Shown here in pieces: positions 54,197-63,150 of a stretch of 64,000 nt of DNA. The translations under genes and the position numbers were made by a program. This DNA comes from UBA6168 sp965222975 (GTDB taxonomy: Bacteria > Bacteroidota > Bacteroidia > Chitinophagales > Saprospiraceae): positions 248,001 to 312,000 of the forward strand of contig CBDCVJ010000055.1 of assembly GCA_965222975.1 (NCBI GenBank). The letters run 5' to 3'. The first letter of the stretch is position 1, and each line of letters opens with the position of its first letter. The notes under the pieces were generated by a model, which searched no databases, was not told the origin of the DNA, and saw only the letters and a program-made list of their open reading frames with translations.

Positions 54197-56381
54197 TTAC
54201 CATTCCAAATTTCCCTGCAACCGAATATCACGGGAAGAACTCCCCACCAATATCTCAAACTTGCCCGATTCTACCACCCATTGTTTTTTAGAATCGTCAT
54301 AAAAACTAAAGGCGTCTTTATCCAATTGGATAGCCACATTCTTAGAAGCCCCCGGTTCTAATTTTATTTTTTGAAAAGCCTTTAATTCTTTTTCCGGCCG
54401 CATGAGCGAAGCCTTCAAATCTTTTACATAGACCTGTACCACTTCAGCGCCGGCCATGTCGCCCGTATTGGTCAATTTTAAAGTTAGGTTGACCACTTCG
54501 TCAGTTTTGTTGATGGCCAAATCTGCATAGTCGAAAGTAGTATAGGAAAGGCCATGACCAAAGGCAAAGGCAGGTTCGACATTATAGGTATCGAAATAGC
54601 GGTAGCCCACGAAGATGTCATCCTTGTGATCCATAATGAGGTTTTCATCAGGGTAGGAAGCGACGGAATGGGCTGGACTGTCTTCCAATTTTTCAGGAAA
54701 GGTCATTGGCATTTTCCCCGACGGGTTAGTCTCTCCCAACAAGATACTCGTGAGGGCATTGCCACCTTCCATGCCGGGATACCATGCCTGCACAATGGCC
54801 TTCGCCTTGTCTTTCCATTTCCTCATATCTACTGGGCCGCCGCCCATCAGGACGATAATGGTATTTGGATTGGCAGCAAGCAAGGCTTCGATCAGTTCGT
54901 CCTGACCGAAAGGCAAATTCATGCTGGGTTTGTCTTGTGCTTCTGCATCGTAAGCATTGTCGTTCCACTCATCGGAGTAGCCATGAATCCAACCGCCCAC
55001 ATAAATAGCGGCATCGGCTTCTGAAACAGTTTTGGCGGCTTCTGCTATCAATTGTCGATCAGCAGTACCGTCTTTTTTTATCTCATAGCCTTGAGCATAG
55101 TTGATTTCCGTCCCATCCAAAAAGCTGTTTTTCAGACCTTGCAAAGGCGTAATTTCATAATAGGCTTTCACCTGCGAACTGCCCCCTGCCCCAGCGTGCT
55201 TCCAATTGGCATTTGCTCCGACGACGGCCAGTTTTTTGATGGTGCTTTTTTGCAGGGGCAGTGTATTGTCATTTTTCAAAAGCACTATCGCTTCCTCGGC
55301 TACCTTGCGTGCAACAGCCTGATGTTCAGGGGTGTTATATGCGCCGGGAGGGCGTTTGTCAAATTTGTGGATGCGGAACATTACCCGCAGGATACGGCGT
55401 ACTTTTTCATCAATAATGGCTTCGTCCAGTTCTCCATTTTTCACTAATGCAACCACTGTGTCGCCCATGTGGAATTTGCTGTAATCTGGGTTGCCCCATG
55501 GTTGGCTCAGGTCAGTCCCCATTTCGATGTCTATTCCTGCCCGAACAGCTTCATGGGTATTTTTTACAGCGTTCCAATCGCTCACAACCAAGCCGTCAAA
55601 ACCAAGTTCGTTTTTTTAAAACCTCATCCAAAAGATACTGGCTATGGGAGCAGTACGTCCCCCTGAATTTATTGTACGCCGACATGATGGTCAACACGCC
55701 TGCTTCCTGCACAGCAGCTTTGAAGGCAGGTAAATAAATTTCCCGAAACGCCCGGTCGCTCATCTGCACATCCACCTTTTCCCGCTCGTATTCCAGGGTG
55801 TTGGCAATGTAGTGTTTGGCACAAGCAGCAACACCCTGCTCTTGTATCCCTTTGATACAGCCCACCACCATACGGGAGTTGAGGTAAGGGTCTTCGGTAA
55901 GGTATTCAAAGTTTCGGCCATTGAGCGGGGAGCGGATAATGTTGAAGCCCGGCCCGAGGATCATGTCCTTCCCCCGGTAGTTGGCCTCACTGCCCAGCAC
56001 CTTCCCAAACTGATAGCCCAGATCGGGATTCCAAGTAGCGGCCAATGCTGTACCCACTGGCAAATAAGTACTGCTGTCCCGAACGCCTTCGTCTTTTGCC
56101 CAGTCCCGGCCATGCTCGTGCCGTACCCCATGCGGGCCATCCGACATAACCATTTCTGGAATACTGAGCCGCTCCACCCCACCGCTGGTAAAGGAAGAAC
56201 TGGCGTGGATCATGTTCACTTTTTCTTCAATGGTCATTTGGGTAAGGAGGGATTCAATTTCTTCCTCTATGTCAGTCATTTGATCGAGTGGGTTTTGGTT
56301 GGTGGAAGGTTTGCAATTGGAATGTAAAAACATCCCTGCCGATAAAAAAGCGACAAGTTTAAAAAATGATGACTTATACAT
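54197..56381 (-). pseudogene. GH3 beta-glucosidase split by a +1 frameshift
   Basis: The 5' part (55596-56381, 261 aa) has a lipoprotein-like signal (HSNC), MTIEEKVNMIHASSSF, SDGPHGVRHE, GPGFNIIRSPLNGRNFEYLTEDP and CAKHYIAN. The 3' part (54197-55591) begins with the nucleophile strand VVSDWNAV. It continues through the GH3 C-terminal sandwich (GGWIHGYSDEWN, WYPGMEGGNAL, YFDTYNVEPAFAFGHGLSYT) and an Fn3-like end. Deleting one T from the run of seven at 55612-55618 restores DEVLKNELGFDGLVVSDW and a protein of about 727 residues. Whether the extra base is real or a sequencing error cannot be settled here. Confidence 0.9.
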
Positions 56382-56770
56382 GCTGTGAAACGTTTGGCTG
56401 GAATTATTTCGTCAGGGAGGGCGAAGGTAGGGAGTTCGCAGGAAATGGCAGGCTATGGCATGGAGTCAAAATACTTACAGGGCATATGATCGTCAGGCAC
56501 CCAAAAAATATTCTCACCTCGCAATCCGCTTAAAAGCGAAGTACTAATCCCCTTGGGGAACATTTGGATTTATGAAAAGCATTAAATACTTTTGGCATAT
56601 AAATCAATGATATTGCAAGTAGGGTAATAGATAGAAACAATGGAATAGTATAAAACATTCGTCCACCTATTTTTTTTCATAATATGTTAGAGCGATAAAA
56701 ACGAATACATTTTGTACCATCCTTGTTTTCAAGTGATTATAAATTGTGGAAACACCTAAAATAAGCTGCC
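56382..56770. other. Intergenic region upstream of the GH3 gene
   Basis: No gene is supported. GTGAAACGTTTGG lies immediately upstream of the GH3 start, an AAACGTTT core similar to the palindrome at 6162. A small hairpin TCCCC-TT-GGGGA is present at about 56548. The bases at about 56765 (GCTGCCTTGCAT) nearly match what would be the start of the cassette ending at 57.72 kb. Confidence 0.35.
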
Positions 56771-56782
56771 TTGCATTGCGGA

Positions 56783-56859
56783 AATACTAACGATTTCGTT
56801 AGTATTCACAAGTTGCTGCGCAATCTGACCGCATTCGCTCCGTCAGACTGCGCAGCAAC
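56783..56859. repeat. Pair of strong hairpins in an unusually GC-rich patch
   Basis: AATACTAACGA-TT-TCGTTAGTATT (56783-56806) is a perfect 11-bp stem. It is followed by an 18-bp stem with one mismatch: GTTGCTGCGCAATCTGAC (56812-56829) against 56842-56859. The next 60 bp are GC-rich and unlike their neighbours. The elements resemble recombination or terminator hairpins but do not show the R''/R' pattern. Confidence 0.6.
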
Positions 56860-56942
56860 GGCTGCGGCGGGCGCAGAACAACCCGCAAGCGCCAGTGCGT
56901 GGGACAGGCAGGGGGGCAAAAACCAAAAAAAACAAAAGCCGA

Positions 56943-57640
56943 ATGGTCGCAAAAAAAACCGATAAATTGATCCCCGCTTTTGAGAAATATGATGAAATTT
57001 TATCATCGGTGAGATTAAAATGTCTCTAAATCAGTTGAAATTGACCAATTCCAATTGAAATGGAGTTGGTTTACCGAAGAGGATGGATATAATGTCATCC
57101 TGCCGTATTACTGAGCATTTAGGAATATCCTCATGTTGAAACCGCTCTAATAGATAAAGAAGCAGCGAAATTCTTGGATTAAATTTATAGCTGCCATACC
57201 AATCTCAACATGATGATTCATTCCATTTAAGAAAGGATTTTTCAATACCGAGGAATAACGATAGAATTCAAATCATAGATAGAGACAAAAAAGAAAGTAA
57301 AAATTGGTTCAATTGGCTGTTTATCAAAGATTGGAGCAGGTATTCCATTTGATTACGAAAAAAGTGTTCCTGAATTCATGGGGAAGCGAATCGGCGATGA
57401 TAGGTTCTCCACGGTGGAAATTGGCAGTAATGTAAAATATTTCGATGATTTCTTTTACGGAATGAATAACTTGTGGATGATTTGACAATATTCGATGACA
57501 AATCACTCAATTGGGCAATTCTGTTCAGTATATTTTCATGATTGGTATCCCGAATCTATTTCGGAACGAAAAGTTGTGGTTTTAAAACTCCTGATTGACG
57601 ATGGCCGAGAAATCAGAAAAAAGCATAGAAATAATATTAA
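56943..57640 (+). pseudogene. Decayed gene with several frame breaks upstream of an attC-like site
   Basis: Protein-like segments follow one another in different plus-strand frames. They are MVAKKTDKLIPAFEKYDEIL (from 56943), VEIDQFQLKWSWFTEEDGYN (about 57040), then KIGAGIPFDYEKSVPEFMGK with VEIGSNVKYFDDFFYGMNNL (about 57330-57480), and YFHDWYPESISERKVVVLKL (about 57530). At least three frameshifts or stops separate them. The family is not recognised. The orientation matches the attC-like site at its 3' end. Confidence 0.5.
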
Positions 57641-57653
57641 AAAAAGAAGCCAT

Positions 57654-57724
57654 GCAGGCAACACTGCGCCAGCGGCCATGCCCAGCAAAAGCTGGACACG
57701 TCGCCGGCGCTAAACGTTAGCAAC
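57654..57724 (+). other. attC-like recombination site before the ECF sigma gene
   Basis: R'' is GCAGGCAAC (57654-57662) and R' is GTTAGCAAC (57716-57724). The interior is nearly identical to the site at 50.16 kb: CTGCGCCAGCG...CGCCGGCGC and the tip TGCCCAGC-AAAA-GCTGGACA. A cassette start complementary to R'' would read GTTGCCTGC. The nearest match is the imperfect GCTGCCTTGC at 56765. Confidence 0.65.
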
Positions 57725-57746
57725 TAAGAAAAACAAAAAACATAGC

Positions 57747-58547
57747 ATGAGAAATGAAGATTTCATCAAAAAATTTGAAGAAATAAGACCCCAACTTAAA
57801 TCCTATATTCTCCGAATGACCGCAAGTCCAGAGGACACAGATGATATTGTCCAAGACACATGGTTAAAGGCCAATAAGAATTTGAAATCATTTAGAGGGG
57901 ATTCAACGCTGAAAACATGGATTTTTGCAATAGCCTCGAATATAGCTTTGGATAATATAAGGGCTAAAAAAAGATGGACAGAAAATGTGACGGACATTTG
58001 TAGGGAAATTGCCTTAGCCAATCCTAATTATTTTCCTGAAATCCAAAAAATCCAACAAACATCCAATCAAGCCAAATTTGAAATAAAAGAGCATATTTCA
58101 TTTTGTTTAACATGTATTTCAAAGTCCTTACCTATTGAGCAACAAATTGGTATTTTACTCAAAGAGGTATATGCCTTCAAAGTAGCAGAAATTGCTGAAA
58201 TCCTTAGAACAACTAATGCTATGGTCAAATATTATCTGAGAACTGGAAGGCAAAAACTGGTTCATATCTTCGAAGGCAGATGTGCATTGATAAATAAAAA
58301 TGGGACTTGCCATCAATGTTCTGAATTGAACGGGATATTTAACCCCAAGCAGAAATTCGAGGAAGAAAAAAACAAAATCGCAATGGCAAAAGAAGCAGAA
58401 AACAAGGACAGACAAAGGTTGCTTGACCTGCGTTTTGAAATAATGAAAGGTTTAGACCCTTTTAATTCGGAAGGGGCAGATTTGCAATTACACCATTTAG
58501 AAAACAATACAAAAGTCATGGAGAATTGGGGAGAAAAAAAAGATTAA
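57747..58547 (+). CDS. ECF-type sigma-70 family factor with a Cys-containing C-terminal extension
   Basis: The protein has 266 residues. Region 2 (about 10-80) contains DTDDIVQDTWLKANKNLKSF and STLKTWIFAIASNIALDNIR. Region 4 (about 115-175) contains the helix-turn-helix FKVAEIAEILRTTNAMVKYYLRTGR. A further 90 residues follow with CALINKNGTCHQCSELNG (C-x8-C-x2-C) and a charged helix, perhaps a metal-binding sensor. No anti-sigma gene is adjacent; the next gene is an SRPBCC protein. The start lies 23 bp after an attC-like core, so it may be a cassette gene. Confidence 0.88.
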   Translation: MRNEDFIKKFEEIRPQLKSYILRMTASPEDTDDIVQDTWLKANKNLKSFRGDSTLKTWIFAIASNIALDNIRAKKRWTENVTDICREIALANPNYFPEIQKIQQTSNQAKFEIKEHISFCLTCISKSLPIEQQIGILLKEVYAFKVAEIAEILRTTNAMVKYYLRTGRQKLVHIFEGRCALINKNGTCHQCSELNGIFNPKQKFEEEKNKIAMAKEAENKDRQRLLDLRFEIMKGLDPFNSEGADLQLHHLENNTKVMENWGEKKD

Positions 58548-58602
58548 AAAAATCCTATCATTTTGAACTTGTCAACCGTCAAAGCATCAAAACAAGTATA
58601 AA

Positions 58603-59103
58603 ATGAAAAATTTAATTACAATTCTTTTAATTATGACAAGTTTATCAACAATGGCTCAAGACGGTAAAGCCACAACAGTAAAAAAGACGTTTAAACGTAC
58701 CACTACAATAAGCCAAAACATCGATGCGGACGCTTCAATAATTTGGGCTTTGTTAACCAATTCGAATGATTATCCTCGTTGGAATTCGACGATCATATCG
58801 ATTGAAGGAGAAATTCAAAAGGGGGAAAAAATCAAGCTGAAAAGTACGCTCGATCCTAATCGAACCTTTAAATTAAAGGTAAAAGAAATGATTAATGGCC
58901 AGAAGCTGGTATGGGGAGATGCAATGGGAAAAAGATCTTATACTTTACAAAAAGGAGGCGATGGCACATTGTTCACTATGACCGAAAAGATAGGTGGAAT
59001 AATGTTTCCATTATTTGCAAAGAAAATACCTTCTTTTGATGAATCATTTGAACAATTTACCGCTGACCTGAAAAAGGAAGCTGAAATTATTGCTAAATCG
59101 TAG
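58603..59103 (+). CDS. Exported SRPBCC family protein
   Basis: The protein has 166 residues with a signal peptide (1-18, ending STMAQ). The SRPBCC fold is suggested by TTTISQNIDADASIIWALLT, DYPRWNSTIISIEG, KLKSTLDPNRTFKLKVKEM and a C-terminal helix from about 140. It follows the ECF gene by 55 bp in the same direction, so it may be part of its transcript and perhaps its target. The ligand is unknown. Confidence 0.75.
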   Translation: MKNLITILLIMTSLSTMAQDGKATTVKKTFKRTTTISQNIDADASIIWALLTNSNDYPRWNSTIISIEGEIQKGEKIKLKSTLDPNRTFKLKVKEMINGQKLVWGDAMGKRSYTLQKGGDGTLFTMTEKIGGIMFPLFAKKIPSFDESFEQFTADLKKEAEIIAKS

Positions 59104-59114
59104 CTACTTCAGTT

Positions 59115-59768
59115 TTATTCCACCAACCCGCAACGCATGGCAAATTTCACTAGTCCGACTACTTTACTTATTTCCAATTTCTTCATAATATTCGCCCGGT
59201 GTGCATCAGCCGTGCGGGGGCTTATAAATAACTGTTCTGCAATTTCTTTATTGGTCAATCCTTCGGCGATAGCTTTTAGTACTTCAATTTCCCGTTCGGA
59301 AAGAAGGGAGAGTTTTTCTGCATCGTCGGTATGTTTGGTGAGTGGAGCAGTGGGTTTTAATTGATGGGTGAGGGCTAGGGTGACATCGACGGAAAAATAT
59401 TTTTGTCCAACAGCTACGGTCTGGATGGCTTTAATTACTTCCGATTTATCGGCATTTTTTAATAAATATCCATCCACCCCGGTTTTAATTAGATGTTGAA
59501 TTATTGACGGTTCATGGTGGAGCGATAAAATAATAATTTTCACCTCCGGCATTTTTTCTTTCGACTCTTTGGCGACGACCATGCCGTTCATGATGGGCAT
59601 ATCTAAATCAAGAAGCACTAAATCAGGGCGGAGGGATTTGATGTATTTTAAACCATCCTGCCCATTGGTCGCATGTCCGATGACTTCTACTCCTGGCAAA
59701 TCAGAAAGCAAGGCTTCCATGCCGTCAAGGACAATTTGATGATCGTCAATTAAAAGTACTTTGGTCAT
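59115..59768 (-). CDS. NarL/FixJ-family response regulator
   Basis: The ATG at 59768 (MTKVLLIDDHQIVLDGMEAL) gives 217 residues. The longer frame to 59864 is translated repeat DNA (TIQPFNHSTIQ) and is rejected. The receiver has D8/D9, phospho-acceptor D54 in LVLLDLDMP, and K near YLLKNADK. The LuxR-type DNA-binding domain is SEREIEVLKAIAEGLTNKEI ... RTADAHRANIMKKL. It is encoded just downstream of a HisKA_3-type kinase, its likely partner. Confidence 0.93.
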   Translation of the reverse strand: MTKVLLIDDHQIVLDGMEALLSDLPGVEVIGHATNGQDGLKYIKSLRPDLVLLDLDMPIMNGMVVAKESKEKMPEVKIIILSLHHEPSIIQHLIKTGVDGYLLKNADKSEVIKAIQTVAVGQKYFSVDVTLALTHQLKPTAPLTKHTDDAEKLSLLSEREIEVLKAIAEGLTNKEIAEQLFISPRTADAHRANIMKKLEISKVVGLVKFAMRCGLVE

Positions 59769-59770
59769 AA

Positions 59771-59950
59771 TTTGAATGGTTGAATGGTTGAATGGTTGAA
59801 TGGTTTGAATGGTTAAATGGTTTGAATGGTTGAATGGTTTGAATGGCTTTTTCACACATATCATTTACACGCCATGAGGGAAAAAACCATTTTAACCATT
59901 TAACCATAACCATTTAACCATTTAACCATTTAACCATTCAAACCATTCAA
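59771..59950. repeat. Inverted arrays of TTGAATGG and AACCATTTAACC between kinase and regulator genes
   Basis: 59771-59847 consists of about nine TTGAATGG-like units. 59888-59950 consists of AACCATT(T/C)AA units. The two arrays are roughly complementary and could form a long hairpin in the kinase-regulator mRNA. Units of the same family occur at 17.06, 25.9 and 42.4 kb. Confidence 0.8.
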
Positions 59951-59954
59951 CTAT

Positions 59955-61910
59955 TTATACAGGAACTCTAATCGTTGCAGACACACCGCTCCCTGAACGC
60001 TGCTCAAACTGCACCTTACCGTTTACCGATTTTGCCCTGGAACTGATATTATTTATTCCATTTCCTACCCCCTCCATATTTTCTACATTAAAACCTTTTC
60101 CGTCATCCTCCACAGTCAGCACGAGATGGGTTTTTGTTTTAAATAATTCAACGCTGACGGATTCGGCATTGGAGTGTTTGATAATATTATTGATCAATTC
60201 TTGTGCGATTCGGTACAGGCCGATTTCTATATTTTCAGAAAAACGTCCACTTACGCCCATATGCTCAAATTCATATTTTATGGGCGAATTAAATAATGAT
60301 TTTTGCAACATATCTTCCAGTGCAGCCACGAGACCCAATTCCCGCAAGGCAGCGGGCATCATTTGGTGCGATATATTTCTTACTTCTTTTGCTGCATCAT
60401 TTAAAATATTGGTGAGGTTATTTAATTTATTTAAATCGTCGGGAAAATTGTTTTTTAATTTATCGGCCAGTTGTTGCCAAGCCATTTTTAGACCACTTAA
60501 TTGTTGGCCAATACCATCGTGGAGGTCTTTTGAAATTCTTTTCCTTTCTGCCTCCACCGATTCGACCGTAGCTAACAATAAATTTTCCTGATATTTTATT
60601 TCCGCTTTTTGGCGATCGCTTTCTGCCTGTTTTTTATTTCTCCAAAAAATAAATGAAAATAACGTTATAAGGCCTATGACCACTGTCACCCCAAGCGATT
60701 TTTGAAAATTTAATTTTTGATTTTTATTTTCTATCTCAAGTTGTTGCAGAGCGATTTTTTGTTCTTTTTTTTCTGTCTCGTATTTGGTCTGCATATCTGC
60801 AAATTGCTGGATGCGGGATTCGTTTAAAAGAGAATCATTTAATTTAAAACGTTTCTCGTAATATTTATACCCTTCTTTGTAATTTCCCAATTGATAATAC
60901 AAGACATGTAAGTTTCCGCATGTTTCTTCCTGTAGAAATAGGTTATTGGTTTTTTCAGCCAGTTCGAGGGCTTCGAGCGCATATTCCACTCCTTTCCTAT
61001 GCATATTGGTATCGTCAGTATCATTGCCTTTTTTGTTGTAATAATTTGAAATATTGGTGAGTGAAATCGCCAACCCGTTTTGGTTTTTGATCCGCTTGTG
61101 GACGGGAATTATTTCTTCCAGACATAAAATGGCTTTATCCAGTTCCCGCCTGTCGGCATAAATTCCGCAAATATTGTTTTTGGTATTTGTCCAGCCGAAC
61201 CAATCTTCCCATTCTTTTTTTACGGCAGCACTTTTTTCATAATAAAAAAGGGCACTGTCCAAATTGTCCGTATTTTCGAAAATAACCCCCAGAGAATTGT
61301 CCACATTAGAAACTCCGATTTTATCGTTAACTTGTTGAAAAAGCACCTTTGCTTTTCGTTGAAATTCAATCGCCCGAACATAGTCTTTGGTTCTGATATA
61401 TATATTCCCGATTTCAGTGAAATTTCTCGCCTGGTCGCCAATGTTATTCCGCTGTTCGCTAATGCGCATAGCTTGCCAATAATAATCTATTGCCTTGTCG
61501 TATTCGCCAGCATGGCGATGATTCAGTCCAAGATTGGCGATGCCTTTCAATATCAATAATGTATCGTTGAGAGAATATCCAATTTCAAGTGTCTTTTCAA
61601 ATAACACTTCCGCAGAATCTAATTCCTGTTGAAACTGGTAAACAATGCCATATACGTTGAGACAAGTACCCAAGCCTTTCTGATAACCACCTTTTTCTGC
61701 TATTTCAATGCATTGGCGGCAATAACGTTTGGTGCGTTTGGGGTCTTTGCGAATAAATATTTTTTGTAACTCGTACAGCGCATCCGACCGCTCAATAGCA
61801 TCCACACTATTGACGACAATCTGCTCAAGGCTGTCCACGGTTCTGTTTTGGGCATTTACGGAAAGACAAAAAACAAAAAGGGAGAACAAGCATATGATCG
61901 GTCGAAGCAT
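59955..61910 (-). CDS. TPR-containing sensor histidine kinase (HisKA_3 type)
   Basis: The ATG at 61910 (MLRPIICLFSLFVFCLSVNA) begins a signal peptide; the frame extends to 62033. The protein has 651 residues. Tetratricopeptide repeats span about 35-380 (for example NLGLNHRHAGEYDKAIDYYW), followed by a coiled coil and one membrane helix (about 410). The HisKA_3 box ERKRISKDLHDGIGQQ has the phospho-histidine at about 464. The HATPase has N-box AQELINNIIKHSNA, DDGKGF and GNGINNI. It would sense an extracytoplasmic signal through the TPRs. Confidence 0.93.
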   Translation of the reverse strand: MLRPIICLFSLFVFCLSVNAQNRTVDSLEQIVVNSVDAIERSDALYELQKIFIRKDPKRTKRYCRQCIEIAEKGGYQKGLGTCLNVYGIVYQFQQELDSAEVLFEKTLEIGYSLNDTLLILKGIANLGLNHRHAGEYDKAIDYYWQAMRISEQRNNIGDQARNFTEIGNIYIRTKDYVRAIEFQRKAKVLFQQVNDKIGVSNVDNSLGVIFENTDNLDSALFYYEKSAAVKKEWEDWFGWTNTKNNICGIYADRRELDKAILCLEEIIPVHKRIKNQNGLAISLTNISNYYNKKGNDTDDTNMHRKGVEYALEALELAEKTNNLFLQEETCGNLHVLYYQLGNYKEGYKYYEKRFKLNDSLLNESRIQQFADMQTKYETEKKEQKIALQQLEIENKNQKLNFQKSLGVTVVIGLITLFSFIFWRNKKQAESDRQKAEIKYQENLLLATVESVEAERKRISKDLHDGIGQQLSGLKMAWQQLADKLKNNFPDDLNKLNNLTNILNDAAKEVRNISHQMMPAALRELGLVAALEDMLQKSLFNSPIKYEFEHMGVSGRFSENIEIGLYRIAQELINNIIKHSNAESVSVELFKTKTHLVLTVEDDGKGFNVENMEGVGNGINNISSRAKSVNGKVQFEQRSGSGVSATIRVPV

Positions 61911-62011
61911 GAATTTGATTGGATTAGTAAATGAGATGATGACGGAAAGATATTGTTTTATCCATAAAGTAGAATACGCTGGTTTTGAAATATTGATTCC
62001 TTTACTATCTG

Positions 62012-62019
62012 TACCTTTG
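62012..62019 (+). promoter_or_regulatory. Candidate -7 box of the CvfB-like gene, upstream of the palindromic element
   Basis: TACCTTTG matches TAnnTTTG. It lies 170 nt before the CvfB-like start, with the three-stem palindrome (62043-62172) in between. If used, it would place the palindrome in the 5' untranslated leader. Confidence 0.4.
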
Positions 62020-62042
62020 CCGCCAAATAGCAAATACTACTC

Positions 62043-62172
62043 GTAACTATTCAGCAGGATTGTTTTTTTGAGAAAAATTTTCAATTTTTCTCAAAAAACA
62101 ATCGCCTTTAAGGGCAGAGAAAAAAGTAAAAATTACATTTTTCTTTTTTCTCTGCCCATACTGAATAGTTAC
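62043..62172. repeat. Three-stem palindromic element, family 2 (GTAACTATTCAG ends)
   Basis: GTAACTATTCAG (62043-62054) pairs with CTGAATAGTTAC (62161-62172). Inside are two long hairpins: 62058-62103 (GATTG...GAGAAAAATT/AATTTTTCTC...CAATC) and 62112-62157 (GGGCAGAGAAAAAAG/CTTTTTTCTCTGCCC). The whole folds as a cloverleaf-like three-way junction. Single copies of the end motif, GTAACTATTCAGCA, also occur at 11242 and, as GTGACTATTCAGCA, at about 13456. Confidence 0.9.
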
Positions 62173-62188
62173 TTTCACTCTATTATCT

Positions 62189-63058
62189 ATGATCAAAGTA
62201 GGCGAATACAACAAACTGCGGGCCGTCCGCCAAACCGATAACGGCATCTACTTCGTGGACAAGGAGGAAACAGACGAAGTGCTCCTCCCCAACAAGTTCA
62301 TCCCCGATGAACTGTACGAGGACGACATCCTCAACCTGTTTGTTTTCAGGGATCACCAAGGTAGACTGACCGCTACTACGCAAAAACCAAAAATAACAGT
62401 CAATAACTTTGCATACTTATTGGTCAGGGATGTACACGAACAGCACGGCGCTTTCCTCGATTGGGGGCTGGATAAAGATCTGCTTGTCCCTTTCCGCAAC
62501 CAGCCAGAACGAATGGAAGCTGGCAAGCACTACATAGTTTACCTTTATGAAGACAATATTTCCGGCAGGCTGGTCGGCACCGCCAACTACCTCAAGTACC
62601 TGAACAACCGGGAGGTGCATTTCAAAGAAGGCGAGGAAGTTGACTTATTGATCGACAATGAAACCGAATTGGGCTTCAACGCAATCATCAACAACCGTTG
62701 CAGGGGCTTGATTTTCCACAGCGAAAACTTCAAAGAAGTAAAAGTTGGCGACCGATGCAAGGGTTATATCAAGCTCATTCGCAAGGACGGAAATATCGAC
62801 CTGAGCCTCCACGGCACTACCTTGGACAAGGTCAGCGCCAACGCCCAAAAGATTTTGAAACTGCTTCATAAAAATGGTGGCACCTTACCTTACCACGACA
62901 AGACCGACGCTGCCATTATCCGCAGCGAACTCCAAATGAGCAAGAAAACTTTCAAACAAGCCATCGGAGGGCTGTATGGAAGGCGGAAAATCAGGATCGA
63001 AAAAGATGGCCTTGTTTTACTTGAAAAACATGGTCATGGAAACTATGAAGAAGAGTGA
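62189..63058 (+). CDS. CvfB/YitL-like S1-domain RNA-binding protein
   Basis: The protein has 289 residues. It has the CvfB layout of consecutive S1-like domains: NKLRAVRQTDNGIYFVDKEE with EVLLPNKFIPDEL (about 8-65), then HGAFLDWGLDKDLLVPFRNQ (about 86-105) and VGDRCKGYIKLIRKDGNIDLSL (about 185-206). A C-terminal winged helix (LHKNGGTLPYHDKTDAAIIR ... FKQAIGGLYGRRKIRI) follows. The family binds RNA and affects regulation of virulence or expression in Firmicutes; the role here is unknown. Confidence 0.9.
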   Translation: MIKVGEYNKLRAVRQTDNGIYFVDKEETDEVLLPNKFIPDELYEDDILNLFVFRDHQGRLTATTQKPKITVNNFAYLLVRDVHEQHGAFLDWGLDKDLLVPFRNQPERMEAGKHYIVYLYEDNISGRLVGTANYLKYLNNREVHFKEGEEVDLLIDNETELGFNAIINNRCRGLIFHSENFKEVKVGDRCKGYIKLIRKDGNIDLSLHGTTLDKVSANAQKILKLLHKNGGTLPYHDKTDAAIIRSELQMSKKTFKQAIGGLYGRRKIRIEKDGLVLLEKHGHGNYEEE

Positions 63059-63150
63059 TGAACTTTTCATATTGAATTTTGAGGTTCAAAACGACATCAT
63101 TCAAAGTAGTTTATAACGTCATGTTTAAATAGTATGACTTCAAGTTACAA

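Noticed and set aside
56771..56965. A 64-codon ORF over the double hairpin
   Set aside because: Its codons come from the palindromic stems and a GC-rich patch. No family resemblance is seen and the structures explain the sequence better.
59769..59864. N-terminal extension of the NarL-type regulator
   Set aside because: It is translated from the TTGAATGG array (TIQPFNHSTIQ). The receiver domain starts normally at the ATG at 59768.
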